This document shows, piece by piece, positions 10,039 to 19,974 of a stretch of 29,122 nt of DNA; position 1 is the first letter of the stretch, and every line of letters begins with the position of its first letter. The notes below the pieces were generated by a model. It worked only from the letters and a program-made list of their open reading frames with translations. It did not search any database and was not told where the DNA came from. Location of the stretch: assembly GCA_000969725.1 (NCBI GenBank), contig JXSR01S018988.1; one strand, written 5' to 3'. Origin of the DNA: Ophiothrix spiculata (taxonomy: Eukaryota > Echinodermata > Ophiuroidea > Amphilepidida > Ophiotrichidae). A program made the position numbers and the translations under genes.

Positions 10039-10228
10039 CCGGTGTAATGAGACTGAGTGTCCCCCATAACAAGCAGTCCGGGTCTAATTGAACTACACGG
10101 AATAAGTCGCCCGGGATAAGTTGCAATCGATGATTTATTGATCGCACATGTACAAGTACGTTCTACACAATTTAATAGTAGCTATGACATTTCAGTCACA
10201 CGGACGCAGTTTTTCATTATGTCACCGG
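10039..10228 (-). mobile_element. 190-bp CCGGTG-ended element (module Z, inverted), private to unit 1
   Basis: The ends are CCGGTGTAATGAGACTG and, reading inward from the other side, CCGGTGACATAATGA, an imperfect terminal inverted repeat. Its sequence is the reverse complement of 13934-14106. In unit 2 the site reads 'gcgaatattgacagtaagcg', with no element. Target duplication is not clear, so the empty site could also reflect loss in unit 2. Confidence 0.6.
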
Positions 10229-10835
10229 CACTAAGCGACAATATCTTTCAAAGACATTCACTCACTATGTCAACTTACATTTCATATTTGCATAATTCTC
10301 ACAGTACGGTATTTTATCGCGTCGAAGTTAAAAACATTATTTTACACAACTGCTAACAAGTGTGCGACATGATCAAGGTGAATCAATTTGTTGGGTGTTA
10401 GTCACTGGAATTTTAAAGCTAAGATTTAAAAAGAAAAGTAATCGCGAATTTGCGATATTTTACAATCTTAAATTATAATCTTAAAACTGTATTATTCTGT
10501 ACTTTTTAGAATAACAGCCTTTAAATAAGGTTTAAATACACGCTATGATGTTGTTTACAGGCCAAAGGCTGGACGAATTTAACACATCCCGACAAAAAAG
10601 GAAATTCCTCGAATTTCCTCCGAGGATGGGATTAAATCACTTAAGGGAAATACATATAATATGTTTGATTTAATGGTATTACGTTTAAAGATTTAATAAT
10701 AGTACACTCATAACCCATAAGCAGTATAATAGATTTGTAAACTTATAAATATATAAACTACCAATGTTTTTTGGTAGTAGTGTATGTGAATGTGTCTGCC
10801 TTGATCTAAATCCGAACAGGTGCATTTTACACCTT

Positions 10836-11050
10836 GTTAGATTTAATGAAGTTAAATACTAAGCAGAAACATACAGCATGCACTAACCTTTGCTTGCAAG
10901 TCATAAAGTTGCAAACATGATTACATAAAGCAAATGTGTTGTTGGAATTTAAGTATAATGACCACTTTTTTCATACATTCAATACAGTTGAAGTTTAATA
11001 AGATACAGTCAGGCGTAATTTTTTGTTAGGCACTTGCTGTGTATTGGAAG
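10836..11050. other. About 215-bp segment absent from unit 2
   Basis: Unit 2 passes directly from 'cattttacacctt' to 'gtcaaccagtaattttg' near 24000. No terminal repeats or target duplication are visible, so I cannot say whether it was inserted here or deleted there. Confidence 0.55.
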
Positions 11051-11914
11051 GTTTTATTTTTTTGGTAACCAGTAATTTTGAAAGCGATTTAAAACTAGTA
11101 TCTGAATAGTACCACATAAATATCGTTTAATCAACTATTTTTTACCTCAACTGCGTCTTTACTACGCCCACAACCTTTCTTTGTTTGTTTAAACCGTATT
11201 TTTTCACTAAACGAAATACGATACTAGAACTTTCAACATATCAAAAAAAAACAAAAAACCCTGAAACGCTTTTAAAAAGTCAATTCACAATTATCTAAAC
11301 AGAATATCAATATATTACAAACATCAATACCTTGGAGAGTTTTTTTATGATTTCCATCGGTTTTAGATAGTCATTTAACTCAAATACGTAAAATAGAATT
11401 GAAATATGACGTCACAAAGGTTAGATTATTATTGCCATAAAAATAATAAGTGGATCGTAAAGACAAACAATACACTGTCGAGTATGATTACGTGCTAACT
11501 TGAGATGGAAACGAAACGTAAGAAATGTTAGTAGCACAATATTGACATGTATTACACTGTGCCTTTTTGTTTCCAAAATGCCAAAAGGTTGCTTCTGAAT
11601 GAAGTCGCAATTAATACATTTATAACGATCAGTGCAAATATATCTTCGTTATGATAGATGACACGTCAATTTTACTAAGATCATTTGAGCTACTTCTTAT
11701 CAATGAAACTTAACCTTGAGAATACAACCGTAATGCTGGATTGCATTCGCTCCACTTTCATTTCGACTACTAAAATAATAACATTAAAAATTACATTATG
11801 TTTTTCAATGACTTAGCAAGCTGCTATTTAAATCTTTATTACACAAAATGGCTTTGTGTGAAGTTCAATCAACCTTGCATTGTCCACTTACATGCATGTA
11901 AATACACTCTGACA

Positions 11915-12217
11915 GGCCCGTAGCCAGGATTTTTTTCGAAGGGGGCGGTACGGGTTTTCCAAAAGTGGAGGAAACATTTTTCGTTTTGGTGGACCCTAAA
12001 CTAATTTCAGTGGTTTTCAAAAAATGACAAGCAAACAAACAAACAAACAAACAAAAAGGTTTTAGTAGTATTTTATCATGTTTATTAACAAATAAACGAA
12101 CTTTCAGTAGGTATTTTGGTGCTTTGCAATGGGCGGGTTTTTTTGTGGACCTGTCGGGGATTTTTGTGTACTTTTTTTGTACATTATCATTTTTTTATCA
12201 CCCCCTGGCTACGGGCC
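11915..12217. mobile_element. MITE, 303 bp, perfect 14-bp TIRs GGCCCGTAGCCAGG
   Basis: GGCCCGTAGCCAGG at 11915-11928 is exactly inverted at 12204-12217, followed on each side by G- or C-rich and T-rich runs. Termini of this kind are common in marine invertebrate genomes (general knowledge, not checked). The flanks share 'ctga', a possible short target duplication. It also occurs at the same place in unit 2, so it predates the duplication. The open frame across it is composed of the repeat and is not a gene. Confidence 0.8.
12031..12055. repeat. (AAAC)n microsatellite within the MITE
   Basis: About six tandem CAAA units inside the element. The matching place in unit 2 is only a short poly-A run ('agtaaaaaaaaagg'). 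Confidence 0.85.
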
Positions 12218-12305
12218 ACCCTGAACAAGACTACTTTACTGCATTAATTTAGAAAAGTCCTATCTGATGTTACCACGTTACCCTATGTGTTGATACGGTG
12301 AATGT

Positions 12306-13333
12306 TGTTATGTGAAACTGAATTGTTTATTTTTGTTTATTAATTATCTAATTAGTGAAACTTAAATATTGAGATCTTTGATTGCCACAGAAAGGGACTT
12401 TTTCTGAGTGAATCTTATTTTGCAATTTTAAGGTGATTTCCAATTCTATAAATAGGCATGATTGCATGAACCTATCAAATTTGCATACATTAAAGTAACC
12501 AATCAGATCTAACTGAGATTGGGAATTTTCCCAAAGTTTACAGAAATAGACTTGTTTACTTGAATATAATTATGCTGGGAAAATCCCTCACACTGAAAAC
12601 TGCACTATTTACTATGTGAAAAATAATGATGACGTCGCGTCGTGGGGGAATTTTTATGTAAATGTAATGATTAATTAGCCCAAGAAAAAGTCGAATGTGA
12701 ATTGACTTGGTCGGCGATGGGTCGATAGCTAAAACTTTGGAAGTGAAATTGACGGTGTCGGTGCTGGTTTAGGAAAAGCTACATTTTGTTGGATGCGAGT
12801 TATTATATAGACGAATGGAGATTGGAGTTTAGAGAAATTTTGAATGGAGATTGGCGATACCGTGTTGGAGTTGGAGTTTGAGTTATTTGTGTTAAAGAGA
12901 CATTGGAGCATTATCAGAGTGGATAATTTTATGTGCATTGGATCCAGCTTGTGAAATATTTTGTAAAGCCAAGCAGAGCTTCGTTGTGACTGTTGCAGCG
13001 CCGTTGGAGGTCGTCAGGAACATTGTGGAACTATTTTTCCAAGTGGATTTCGGGACTTATGATATATGACTTTGTGCCGTGGATTAATAACGGACTATAG
13101 CGTGGAATATAATATCCTAGGATCGCGCGGTTCTTAAAGCGGTATCTGTAAGTTATTTAAAAGTAATATTTTAAGACAACAAGCAAATTTGTGAGTTAAA
13201 CCAAGAACAAATATTAAAGTTTTAAGAAAGTTTTCAGATTATAAAATATATTGAACAGTGTATTTATTGTATTTCATTTAAGAACCCGTAAGGTGATTTT
13301 GGCCTTGGTCATTTAAAATCTTTGACTGTAACA
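12306..13333. mobile_element. Probable solo LTR, about 1.03 kb, private to unit 1
   Basis: Unit 2 reads 'caatgt' directly into 'atattaatat', while unit 1 has 1028 extra bases between the same flanks. The insert begins TGTTATGTG (or TGTTGTTATG at 12303) and ends CTGTAACA, the TG...CA ends of an LTR. A TATA box (TATAAATAGGC) sits at 12447-12457, and the middle is G/T-rich and unlike the surroundings, as in R-U5 of Ty3-like elements. No coding sequence, primer-binding site or second LTR is seen. There is no target duplication, which would fit recombination between two elements, so classification is inferred. The minus frame at 12729-12938 is low-complexity and not a gene. Confidence 0.6.
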
Positions 13334-13933
13334 ATATTAATATATGATACTGAGCATGAAGCTCCTGAAACCCAGGATAATGTTTTAATTTTTTGTCACA
13401 TCTAAATCGACCTACAAAAGTATTTAATGACAGGTGCAAGGAAATAAAATTCAAAGACAAAATTTCTCTCCGTATCGGTACCGAATTGAAGATGTAATCC
13501 ATACAATAAATTAACTATATTCATTCATTCAAATGGCAGTTAGAACAAAAACAAATCCAAAAGCTAAAAAACTACCTAAAAACAGAGATCCATGAATAAG
13601 ATAATTTAATTTGTTTAAAAAGAATTTACTGTCCTTACTCACCCAGTCACGTAAATTAATACACATCAACGAGTCTCAAACAATACTGGATCATAGTCAG
13701 CCCCCGGGAGTGAACCACCTTTTAAACATATACTAAAATCTAGTTTAGTTTTATTTAAAGTTTTGTCGAGCAGCTGTCGTACCAGCTAATGCAAAGAGGC
13801 ATTTATGTTATTTAGATTATCCATGTAATGCTATATATTATGTCAATAGAAAGCTTGTTTTATAGTAGTTTACTACTTTGCCGCGAATACCATCAGCAAA
13901 TTACATGTATATTGGTACTTTGCACCAATGAGT

Positions 13934-14106
13934 CCAGGTGTAATGAAATACAGCGTCCGTGTGAGTGAATGTCCTAGCTATTATTAAACTCTGTAGAGCA
14001 AACTTGTACATGTGCGATCAATAAATTATTGATTGCGACTTATTCCGTGTAGTTCAATTAGACCCGGACTCCTGGTTATGAGAGACACTCAGTCTAATTA
14101 CTCCGG
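13934..14106 (+). mobile_element. Module Z, direct orientation
   Basis: Bounded by CCAGGTGTAATGAAA on the left and ATTACTCCGG on the right, an imperfect inverted pair. The interior matches the reverse complement of 10039-10228 ('gcgacttattccgtgtagtt', 'caattagacccggact'). It directly abuts a tRNA-like T-arm. A plus frame beginning 14033 spans the join and is not conserved in unit 2. Confidence 0.55.
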
Positions 14107-14300
14107 GTTCGGTTCCCGGTCCCGGGGCTGTATTTGCATTTGGTTTTCAGTCCATGCTTGCTTCTGCGGTTTCTCCTTTGAGTACTTCGGTCTTCATTCT
14201 GCATCTAAAAGCGATTAAAAAAGATCTTGGACCCAAATGGAAATAAGCTTCATCAGAGGCTTTCTTGTGTTATTCTTGGCGTTTAGCCTGATAAATTCTC
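14050..14300 (+). mobile_element. tRNA-related SINE-like segment
   Basis: An A-box-like TAGTTCAATTAG near 14051 is followed about 45 bases on by CCGGGTTCGGTTCCCGG (14103-14119), which folds as a perfect 5-bp T-arm with a TTCGGTT loop and a B-box-like core. Downstream is a body with 'tggaaataagcttcatcaga' and 'cttggcgtttagcctgataaa', which in general form resembles the conserved central domains of animal SINEs (inference). No clear tail repeat or target duplication. The A box lies inside module Z, so head and body may be a chance junction. It is not an intact tRNA. Confidence 0.45.
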
Positions 14301-15094
14301 TTTCTTTACGGACTCATTGCATTTGGGGTATTTTGTACTGATATCAATATCATGGTTGTTAAGGAGTTATAAAGTATATTTCATTGTTTAAAACAATATT
14401 ACTGGTTCATAGGCTGTTACAAACATTAGGCAAATACGGGAATTCATCTCAACATTGTTCAAGGTTGGGCTTGAAGCAACACCGAAAAGTTAAGAGTACC
14501 AGTAACATTTTGCGATATCAATATCAATTGTTTTATAATGAATAAATATTTTCTTTATATTCAATGTAAGATCAAAGTGTCAAACGAACTTAAGCATGTG
14601 CTTTAGTATTATGTTATCGTTGTTAGAATAAAATTTGTTACACGAACTTTAAATTGGATCTTGCGTTAACACAAACTACCTCGTCGAGTGCGATTAAGTG
14701 CTTGACGGAAATTTTGAAGAGGGAAATAAAACATAACACGTGTTATTGGTATATTACATTTGCCCTTTGTTTCCAATTATCAAAAGGTTGCTTCTTAATG
14801 AAGTTAGAATTAACACATTTATAGCTATCAGTAGAACCATATCATGATAGATGATATGTCAAACTCAATTGATCATTATCGATGAAATCTCGTATACCTT
14901 TAAAATAATGTTAGATTTCATTCGATTTACTTTCAATTCGACCGCTAAAATAACATTTAAGAATAATTGAGATTTGAAGATTTCGTTATTTGAAGTGTTC
15001 TATAAAAGTTTCTAAAAATTTTGCTTTAGGTTTAATTAAAGAGCTAATCAACCTTGAATTTTTGACATACAACATACATACACCTTCAACAGGA

Positions 15095-15140
15095 CCCGGC
15101 ACCACTAGCGCCAAGCTCTACCAACTGAGCTAATGAGTCA
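15095..15140 (-). other. tRNA-like fragment with A box at the duplication breakpoint
   Basis: The minus strand reads CATTAGCTCAGTTGGTAGAG, a textbook D-arm and A box (complement at 15121-15132), then GGCGCTAGTGGTGCC, which can fold as an anticodon arm with a CTAGTGG loop (AGT, Thr-like). The 3' half and B box are missing and the acceptor stem is not formed. It is a SINE head or tRNA pseudogene, not a gene. It begins within a few bases of where units 1 and 2 stop matching. Confidence 0.55.
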
Positions 15141-15360
15141 GAGGGGGAAGAGTGGTCGATTTTATATTGATAGGCCTTCAGTTCTAAGCCGTTCCTCTAA
15201 CATCCTGTCATCCGAGAAGCTTAGAAAGAGGATATGGAAATCAATTCCGAACTCGCAATTTTATATTTGAATAGATTAAAATTCATGTCAACAAAGGGTG
15301 TCCCAATAAAAATGCATCACTTTTATTTTTGATCATATCTCAGAAATCAATGAACAAAGT
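15141..15360. other. Unit spacer, left part
   Basis: Non-duplicated sequence. It contains 'gggtgtcccaataaaaatgc', which resembles one end of a transposon, but no matching opposite end was found. No gene seen. Confidence 0.35.
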
Positions 15361-15364
15361 TTAA

Positions 15365-15911
15365 CCCTCGACTACCAAGGGGAGGGTTGTTGCAACCCCC
15401 TCCCCCTTAAGGTTTTTTCGCCCCTGCATAAAAACACAAAAGCAACCGACCCCAGGCATTTGGGTAATCTCTTTTATATCCTTTGCGGCCATTTTGATGA
15501 AACAATTAGGGGGGGGGGTTAAGGTGTTATGATAGGCCGTCAAAGTTGGGGTGTAGGGGGAAAATTAGCCCCGGAAAATTTTAAGTCGCCATTTTGAAAA
15601 ATATATGCATGTTATGAAGCAGGGCATGTTAGAATTATCATTCCCCTTCTTTATTAGAAAACAACCTGATGAAATTCCGTTATTTAGAACTTTTATAGCA
15701 AAATTTTGATTTCGTTGGCCATTTTGATCAAAATCCCGATTATTCGACCTGAAAGAGGTATGACGTCATAATTACGTAACGCCTTAGCCGCTTTTTGTGA
15801 TCTTGGTATCGTTGGATAGGGGAGGATCATACCTATCTATTGATAGCAAAATCAAGTTCATAGGGGTTCCGTTCTAAAATTTAGTGTTGGGATAGCCTGG
15901 GTAAACGAGGG
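15365..15911. mobile_element. piggyBac-like MITE, 547 bp, flanked by TTAA
   Basis: TTAA at 15361-15364 and at 15912-15915 flank ends CCCTCGACTACC and (inverted) CCCTCGTTTACCC. TTAA target duplications with CCCT...AGGG ends are the signature of piggyBac-type and some Kolobok-type elements. The interior has a G9 run, repeated 'gccattttga' motifs and a TGACGTCA at 15761, and no transposase. The short minus-strand frame near its left end is not supported as a gene. Confidence 0.8.
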
Positions 15912-15915
15912 TTAA

Positions 15916-16233
15916 AACCTTTTTATGATAATAATCAGTATAGACCATTCTCTTTGGAGCAAAATCCGTCGTTCTTGAAAATAATAGAATTTTGTAAGAA
16001 GACCCGATTTTTTCCAATTTTAATGGGAATTACCACAGTAACTCACATTTGCAACTATCATCGATCTTATATGATCATGTCACCACAGTAGCAGGCCTAC
16101 TCTAAATGGAAAACTTATTTTATTCATTGATAAACATCTTTTCAGGAAAGCACCTACAAAACAACAACAACAACAACAACGACAACAATAGTAACAACAA
16201 CAGAAAATTTAAAATTTTGAATAAACCTGATAA
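15916..16233. other. Unit spacer, right part, with a (CAA)n run
   Basis: Mostly AT-rich with a perfect CAA repeat at about 16158-16180 and imperfect continuation to 16201. A strong acceptor-like 'catcttttcag' ends at 16145. An 89-codon plus frame crosses here with a polyasparagine run from the repeat; I do not accept it as a gene on present evidence. Confidence 0.45.
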
Positions 16234-16344
16234 CAACTTGAAAGCATATCTGATCACACTCGACTCCCTTCATCATCCGGGATTAAGTATGTCGCATTTG
16301 ACCAGGAATACGATGATAAGAACACAAAGGTGTCTGGAAACTAA
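16234..16344. other. GC-richer exon-like island, strand undecided
   Basis: The plus strand carries an open frame ending TAA at 16342 that reads QLESISDHTRLPSSSGIK, then YVAFDQEYDDKNTKVSGN. It looks like a C-terminal exon, but its only upstream acceptor (AG at 16243-16244) is poor. The minus strand has a better acceptor ('ccacaattagtttccag') and reads TFVFLSSYSWSNATYLIP, then DDEGSRV and a stop, with no good donor. Both cannot be right and either may be chance. The composition shift from the flanks is what draws attention. It lies outside the repeat units and no family was recognised. Confidence 0.3.
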
Positions 16345-16829
16345 TTGTGGACATGTGAAAGGCAGAGTTGCTTGAAATTTACTAAAAACTGTACCAAAAT
16401 TATTCATCATGTCTGATTGAGCTATCATGGACTAACAGACATTCCACTTTTCACGAGGGAGTGAATATCTGCTTTTTTTTAAATTTTGACTAACCTTTAG
16501 GGCTTATCAACTATTTCGAGTATGTCTATTATTATCTGTATGGCCTTGTGAATTTGCAGAGACCCTTATCATCTTCATCTTTTATTTATCATATTCAGCT
16601 TTTCTGCAAGAGCAGATAGGACACAAAAACACGACTATGGTTTTCACTGGAGTAATAGTATTATCTTGATCGGGCCCGAGGTGAACTAGGGGCATAGGGT
16701 ACTATTTTATTGAAGGTGACGAATAAATCGTTCCTGGGTGCCCATGCAGCTTTTAATCCATAGGAGATCAACAATTTAATTAATGAATGAAATGATAACT
16801 ATAAGATTGATTTGGTGTAATAAATAGAC

Positions 16830-19232
16830 GATAAAAGGAAATTCAATTCGTATATCATGATATTTGTAATAGTCATGATATCATTTACAATCATGTTTTG
16901 AACATGTGCATGTGTGGTGTTACACCCGGATTACGCCTTATGCTTCGAAAATGTGCGGGTTGTTCACAGTAATATTTATTAGCTGAAAACATCTCAATAT
17001 TCCTAGAATATCAACAACATGAATGGCATTTTCAACTTTACAAAAATAGAGTAATCAAAATATTAAGTTTTGTTAGGAACAAACAGAACAAGGATTGTAT
17101 TTATCCTGTGTTATTGGCTGCCTGTGTAAAGATTGAGACGAAAGTGATGTTATTGCTAACACCATTGTAGTTTGGTACCATTTGGTGATATAGCTATATG
17201 GCGTTAAAAGTTTTTAGAAATGAAGAAAAGATCAAGCAAGATCAATCTTTCATCTAAAGCTTGTACAAAGCAAGTGCAAATACGACCTTAATGTGTATTT
17301 TACCCAATCCTTTGTTGATGTGAGGCCAGAAGTCAGTCATAACGTGTAAAATTTACTTTCGATTTTCCTTGTGAAAAGCAACAAGTTTGATCTTAATATC
17401 GATAGTTCGAGAAAAAACACCATTAACAGTGTACTTTTTCAACGTGAACTTTATAAAGTCCAGATTTTTAGACATTTCGGGTGTTATTGGTCAATATGTT
17501 AAGTATGAATTCATAATACTGAGCAGTGGGTGGTCTATTAGTGTGTGGTATAAAGGAATCAATTCAAACCTAAACCATTAACTTTAAACGCTCCACCCAC
17601 GCCGTGCTTGCATGCTAGTATGAATTCATACTTATCTCATATACCGTATTCTGTACGCTAGTATGAATTCATACTAAACTCAAAGCCCAAATGCAAAAAC
17701 ACCCCGAACGTTAATAATTCTGGACTTTTAAAAGTCCATCTTGAAATAGTACACTGTTCATTATTTTTCGTGTTTAATCAACAATTCACTGTACAGTACT
17801 CTTTGTAAAAATACATTTCTTTAATTTAATACTGGGTTCTATTTTGGTGTGAATTTCACAATGGTTGTTGCATTATAACAAGACGTTAAGCGAGAAAATG
17901 ATGACACCTGCATTCCGCAAAGTACATGCAAACACCTGCTCACGTAGTTTCGAAAATAAAGTAAATCATTGGATTATGTTTAAACCCCATGCAATAAACA
18001 AAATCAATCTGCCAATAAGACATAGATGACGTCATATTAACACCAAAAATCACACCCGCAAGATACTTAAAATTCCATGTGTGTTTTTAGATTATAACAA
18101 CAATACCAAGAGTATTCTCCTCCGCGGCTTGTTGAAGATCTGACTTTCTTTAAATGCTATTATTTAGTATGCACCTGCATAATCGAGTTTTAAATAATTC
18201 CATTTTAATACCACATCTTACTTATTACAACTCTGATTTATTTTTCAGTTCAGCATAAATATTAGTATAAAAGCAAGATGCGGGATATTGCATTTGCATA
18301 CACAATAATATCGACTCCTTTTGAAGAGTTATCTGAAAATCATGAGATTACACCGGTGATCTTAAAACTTAAGAACTAATATCATCAGCTTTGCTTCAGG
18401 CATTGTCATGTTTTTGGGATCATCTCATGAAAATAATTTAAGCCATATACCGAACAAAAAAGTATATATTCGTTTAATTTAAAAGTATCGATATAGAATT
18501 TGTCAATTGAGTGCTTGAAAGAACATTTTTTTCCCACGTAAACAAGTTCTTAAACACTTTGATGATGATATCACATTGTGTTTTGCGTACAAGAAAAGAA
18601 GCTTGACGAGCACTACACTCCCATCACTCAAAAAAGAAAAGTGTCGAAAGATTACGATCGAACAATTGCACAACTATGTCCAAATACTGTCCATCTAGTA
18701 AATGTAATGAAAAAGAAAAATCGGTGCACAATGGACACATTGATTATTGATGAAACCCAGGTGCGTTGAAATATCACCTTTCATATACTTTAATTTTTTG
18801 TCCTTTTTCAGATTTCATACCTGATAATTTATTCAAGACAGACACGTAATTCGACCATTTGTTTAGAAGACAATGTTGATATCGTATATCTTCATTAAGC
18901 AAACACATCGTAAACAACCTTATAGTCGATAGTGATTTATCTCTGCTTTAACAATGTTCACATTTATTCTGTGACTATGAATGAGCTGAGGTAACAAAGT
19001 TTTGTTTTTGCATGTAAAAGTATGTAATGAAACCTGTTAACTTCTCTTTGAAATGTTAACTTACAAAGGATTTTTTTCGAAAAGAAAAATTGTATTATTA
19101 CATTATTCAACAATGAATAGTAAACTATGTCAGGTCAGTTAGTACTGGAACATTTGGGCAGTAAAGCTTATTTAGGATCTTATTTGAATGTTATTTCTCA
19201 TAAAACCTGTATTAATATCTTTGTTTTTACAG
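16830..19232. repeat. Block alpha of unit 2
   Basis: Collinear with 4308-6189 apart from the private insertion near 17240-17790. TGACGTCA is kept at 18027-18034. Open frames here, including 18578-18769, do not match the frames of unit 1, so no gene is called. Confidence 0.8.
17425..17758. mobile_element. MITE, 334 bp, long imperfect TIRs, private to unit 2
   Basis: The ends AACAGTGTACTTTTTCAA and (inverted) AACAGTGTACTATTTCAA start inverted repeats that continue imperfectly for about 90 bases through 'aaagtccag' and 'cggggtgtt'. CATT flanks both sides (17421-17424 and 17759-17762), a 4-bp target duplication. The core has three copies of GTATGAATTCATA, two of them full 14-bp palindromes. Unit 1 has nothing here. 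A plus frame inside (17387-17581) is chance. Neighbouring private sequence at 17240-17424 is of unknown origin. Confidence 0.8.
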
Positions 19233-19354
19233 GAAGCGTTATGATGTCAAACAGGTATGCCAAAATTTCCGCTGTGCGACCCAATTTGCACTGAATGCGT
19301 AAAGGCATTATGGCGTTTATAAGCTGCAGAGTGCAGTTTATCAGTTCAGTCTCC
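19233..19354 (+). pseudogene. Exon-like cassette, frameshifted (unit 2)
   Basis: Orthologous in the duplication to 6190-6316, with acceptor 'tttttacag' and donor GTGAGTG kept. Here the arginine codon CGA that is TGA in unit 1 is intact. A base is missing in the following T-run (AATTTG against AATTTTG), later codons contain TAA, and one more base is lost near the end. The two copies were therefore broken independently. Confidence 0.6.
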
Positions 19355-19707
19355 GTGAGTGACTACTAGTACTTAATCGATAGCAGATGGCACTACGGGT
19401 ATTGAAACTTGTTAAACTAGCAATATATTTCACCTGAATTATGACATCTTCTTTGACTTCTTTGAAATTAACAAGGTTGAAATGTAGAAAAAATCAATAA
19501 ATATTTAGGGGTTTTATCTTTATATTATCTTTATGCAATGTCAGTATATGGATATATTGTGTATTCAAGAATGTACATTTACAATTTACATTATTGTACT
19601 TTTCAACCTTCAACCCGATAAGAATGCAAAAATCCATCAGTGTTTCATATAGAAACTAAACCAGGAAATCAGACCTCAATTGTCATCTCATTCAAATTGT
19701 CACTGAC

Positions 19708-19830
19708 GGTGGTTGAACCTCTACACTGCACTTTACGTAACCTGAATACAAGGATACCTCAACGCATTAAGTGTAAACTTTTGTGACACATCGGAAATTA
19801 TGGCATACCTGTATGAAATTCTAACGCTTC
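19708..19830 (-). pseudogene. Decayed exon-like cassette with broken donor (unit 2)
   Basis: Counterpart of 6684-6806 with the same 123-bp length and acceptor 'gtgtttgcag'. The donor has changed from GTGAGTG to GTCAGTG and the frame contains stops. Forms an inverted pair with 19233-19354. Confidence 0.55.
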
Positions 19831-19974
19831 CTGCAAACACGAAAGATAATTAGAACAGGTTGTGTGTGAAACAACATGCAAGAAAGATTTTACAAAATCT
19901 TTCGATATTTTCTTTCCTAATTGTTCCAATATTAGGCGACCTGACATAGTTTTCGAGTATTCTTATTTAAATTA

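Larger units (their letters stand above)
9780..11880. repeat. Block delta, first copy in unit 1
   Basis: Paralogous within the unit to 13610-15092. Matching landmarks in the same order are 'catccagtca', 'ttttgtcgcgcacctgtcgtacc' against 'ttttgtcgagcagctgtcgtacc', 'caaaaggttgcttctgaatgaag' against 'caaaaggttgcttcttaatgaag', and the common end 'aatcaaccttg'. It is much more diverged than unit 1 is from unit 2, so this duplication is older. Contains a TGACGTCA at 11407-11414. No coding frame seen. Confidence 0.75.
3015..15092. repeat. Segmental duplication unit 1 (about 12 kb)
   Basis: This interval aligns collinearly with 16500-27046. The left join is near 'tttcgagtatgtctat' (3029 and 16514). 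The right join is after 'ttcaacagga' (15092 and 27046), beyond which the two copies are unrelated. Private to this copy are the MITE 3356-4299, about 160 bp at 9255-9420, the element 10039-10228, about 215 bp at 10836-11050 and the LTR-like segment 12306-13333. Scattered substitutions and small indels show this is not a very recent duplication. Boundaries are by eye. Confidence 0.93.
13610..15092. repeat. Block delta prime, second copy in unit 1
   Basis: Paralogue of 9780-11880 within the same unit, and of 25520-27046 in unit 2. It contains module Z in direct orientation and the SINE-like segment, which the first delta copy lacks. It ends at the unit breakpoint, where a tRNA-like fragment begins. 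Confidence 0.75.

Noticed and set aside
11865-12050. Minus-strand frame with cysteines
   Set aside because: It spans a MITE end and an AAAC microsatellite, and unit 2 does not keep it.
14033-14218. Plus-strand 61-codon frame
   Set aside because: It crosses module Z and the SINE-like segment; the frame is not kept at 25940-26130.
15095-15140. Intact tRNA-Thr gene on the minus strand
   Set aside because: D-arm and a possible anticodon arm are present, but the T-arm, B box and paired acceptor stem are missing.
16106-16375. 89-codon plus-strand frame with a polyasparagine run
   Set aside because: The asparagines come from a CAA microsatellite. A different frame of the same island looks more protein-like, so this one is probably a by-product.
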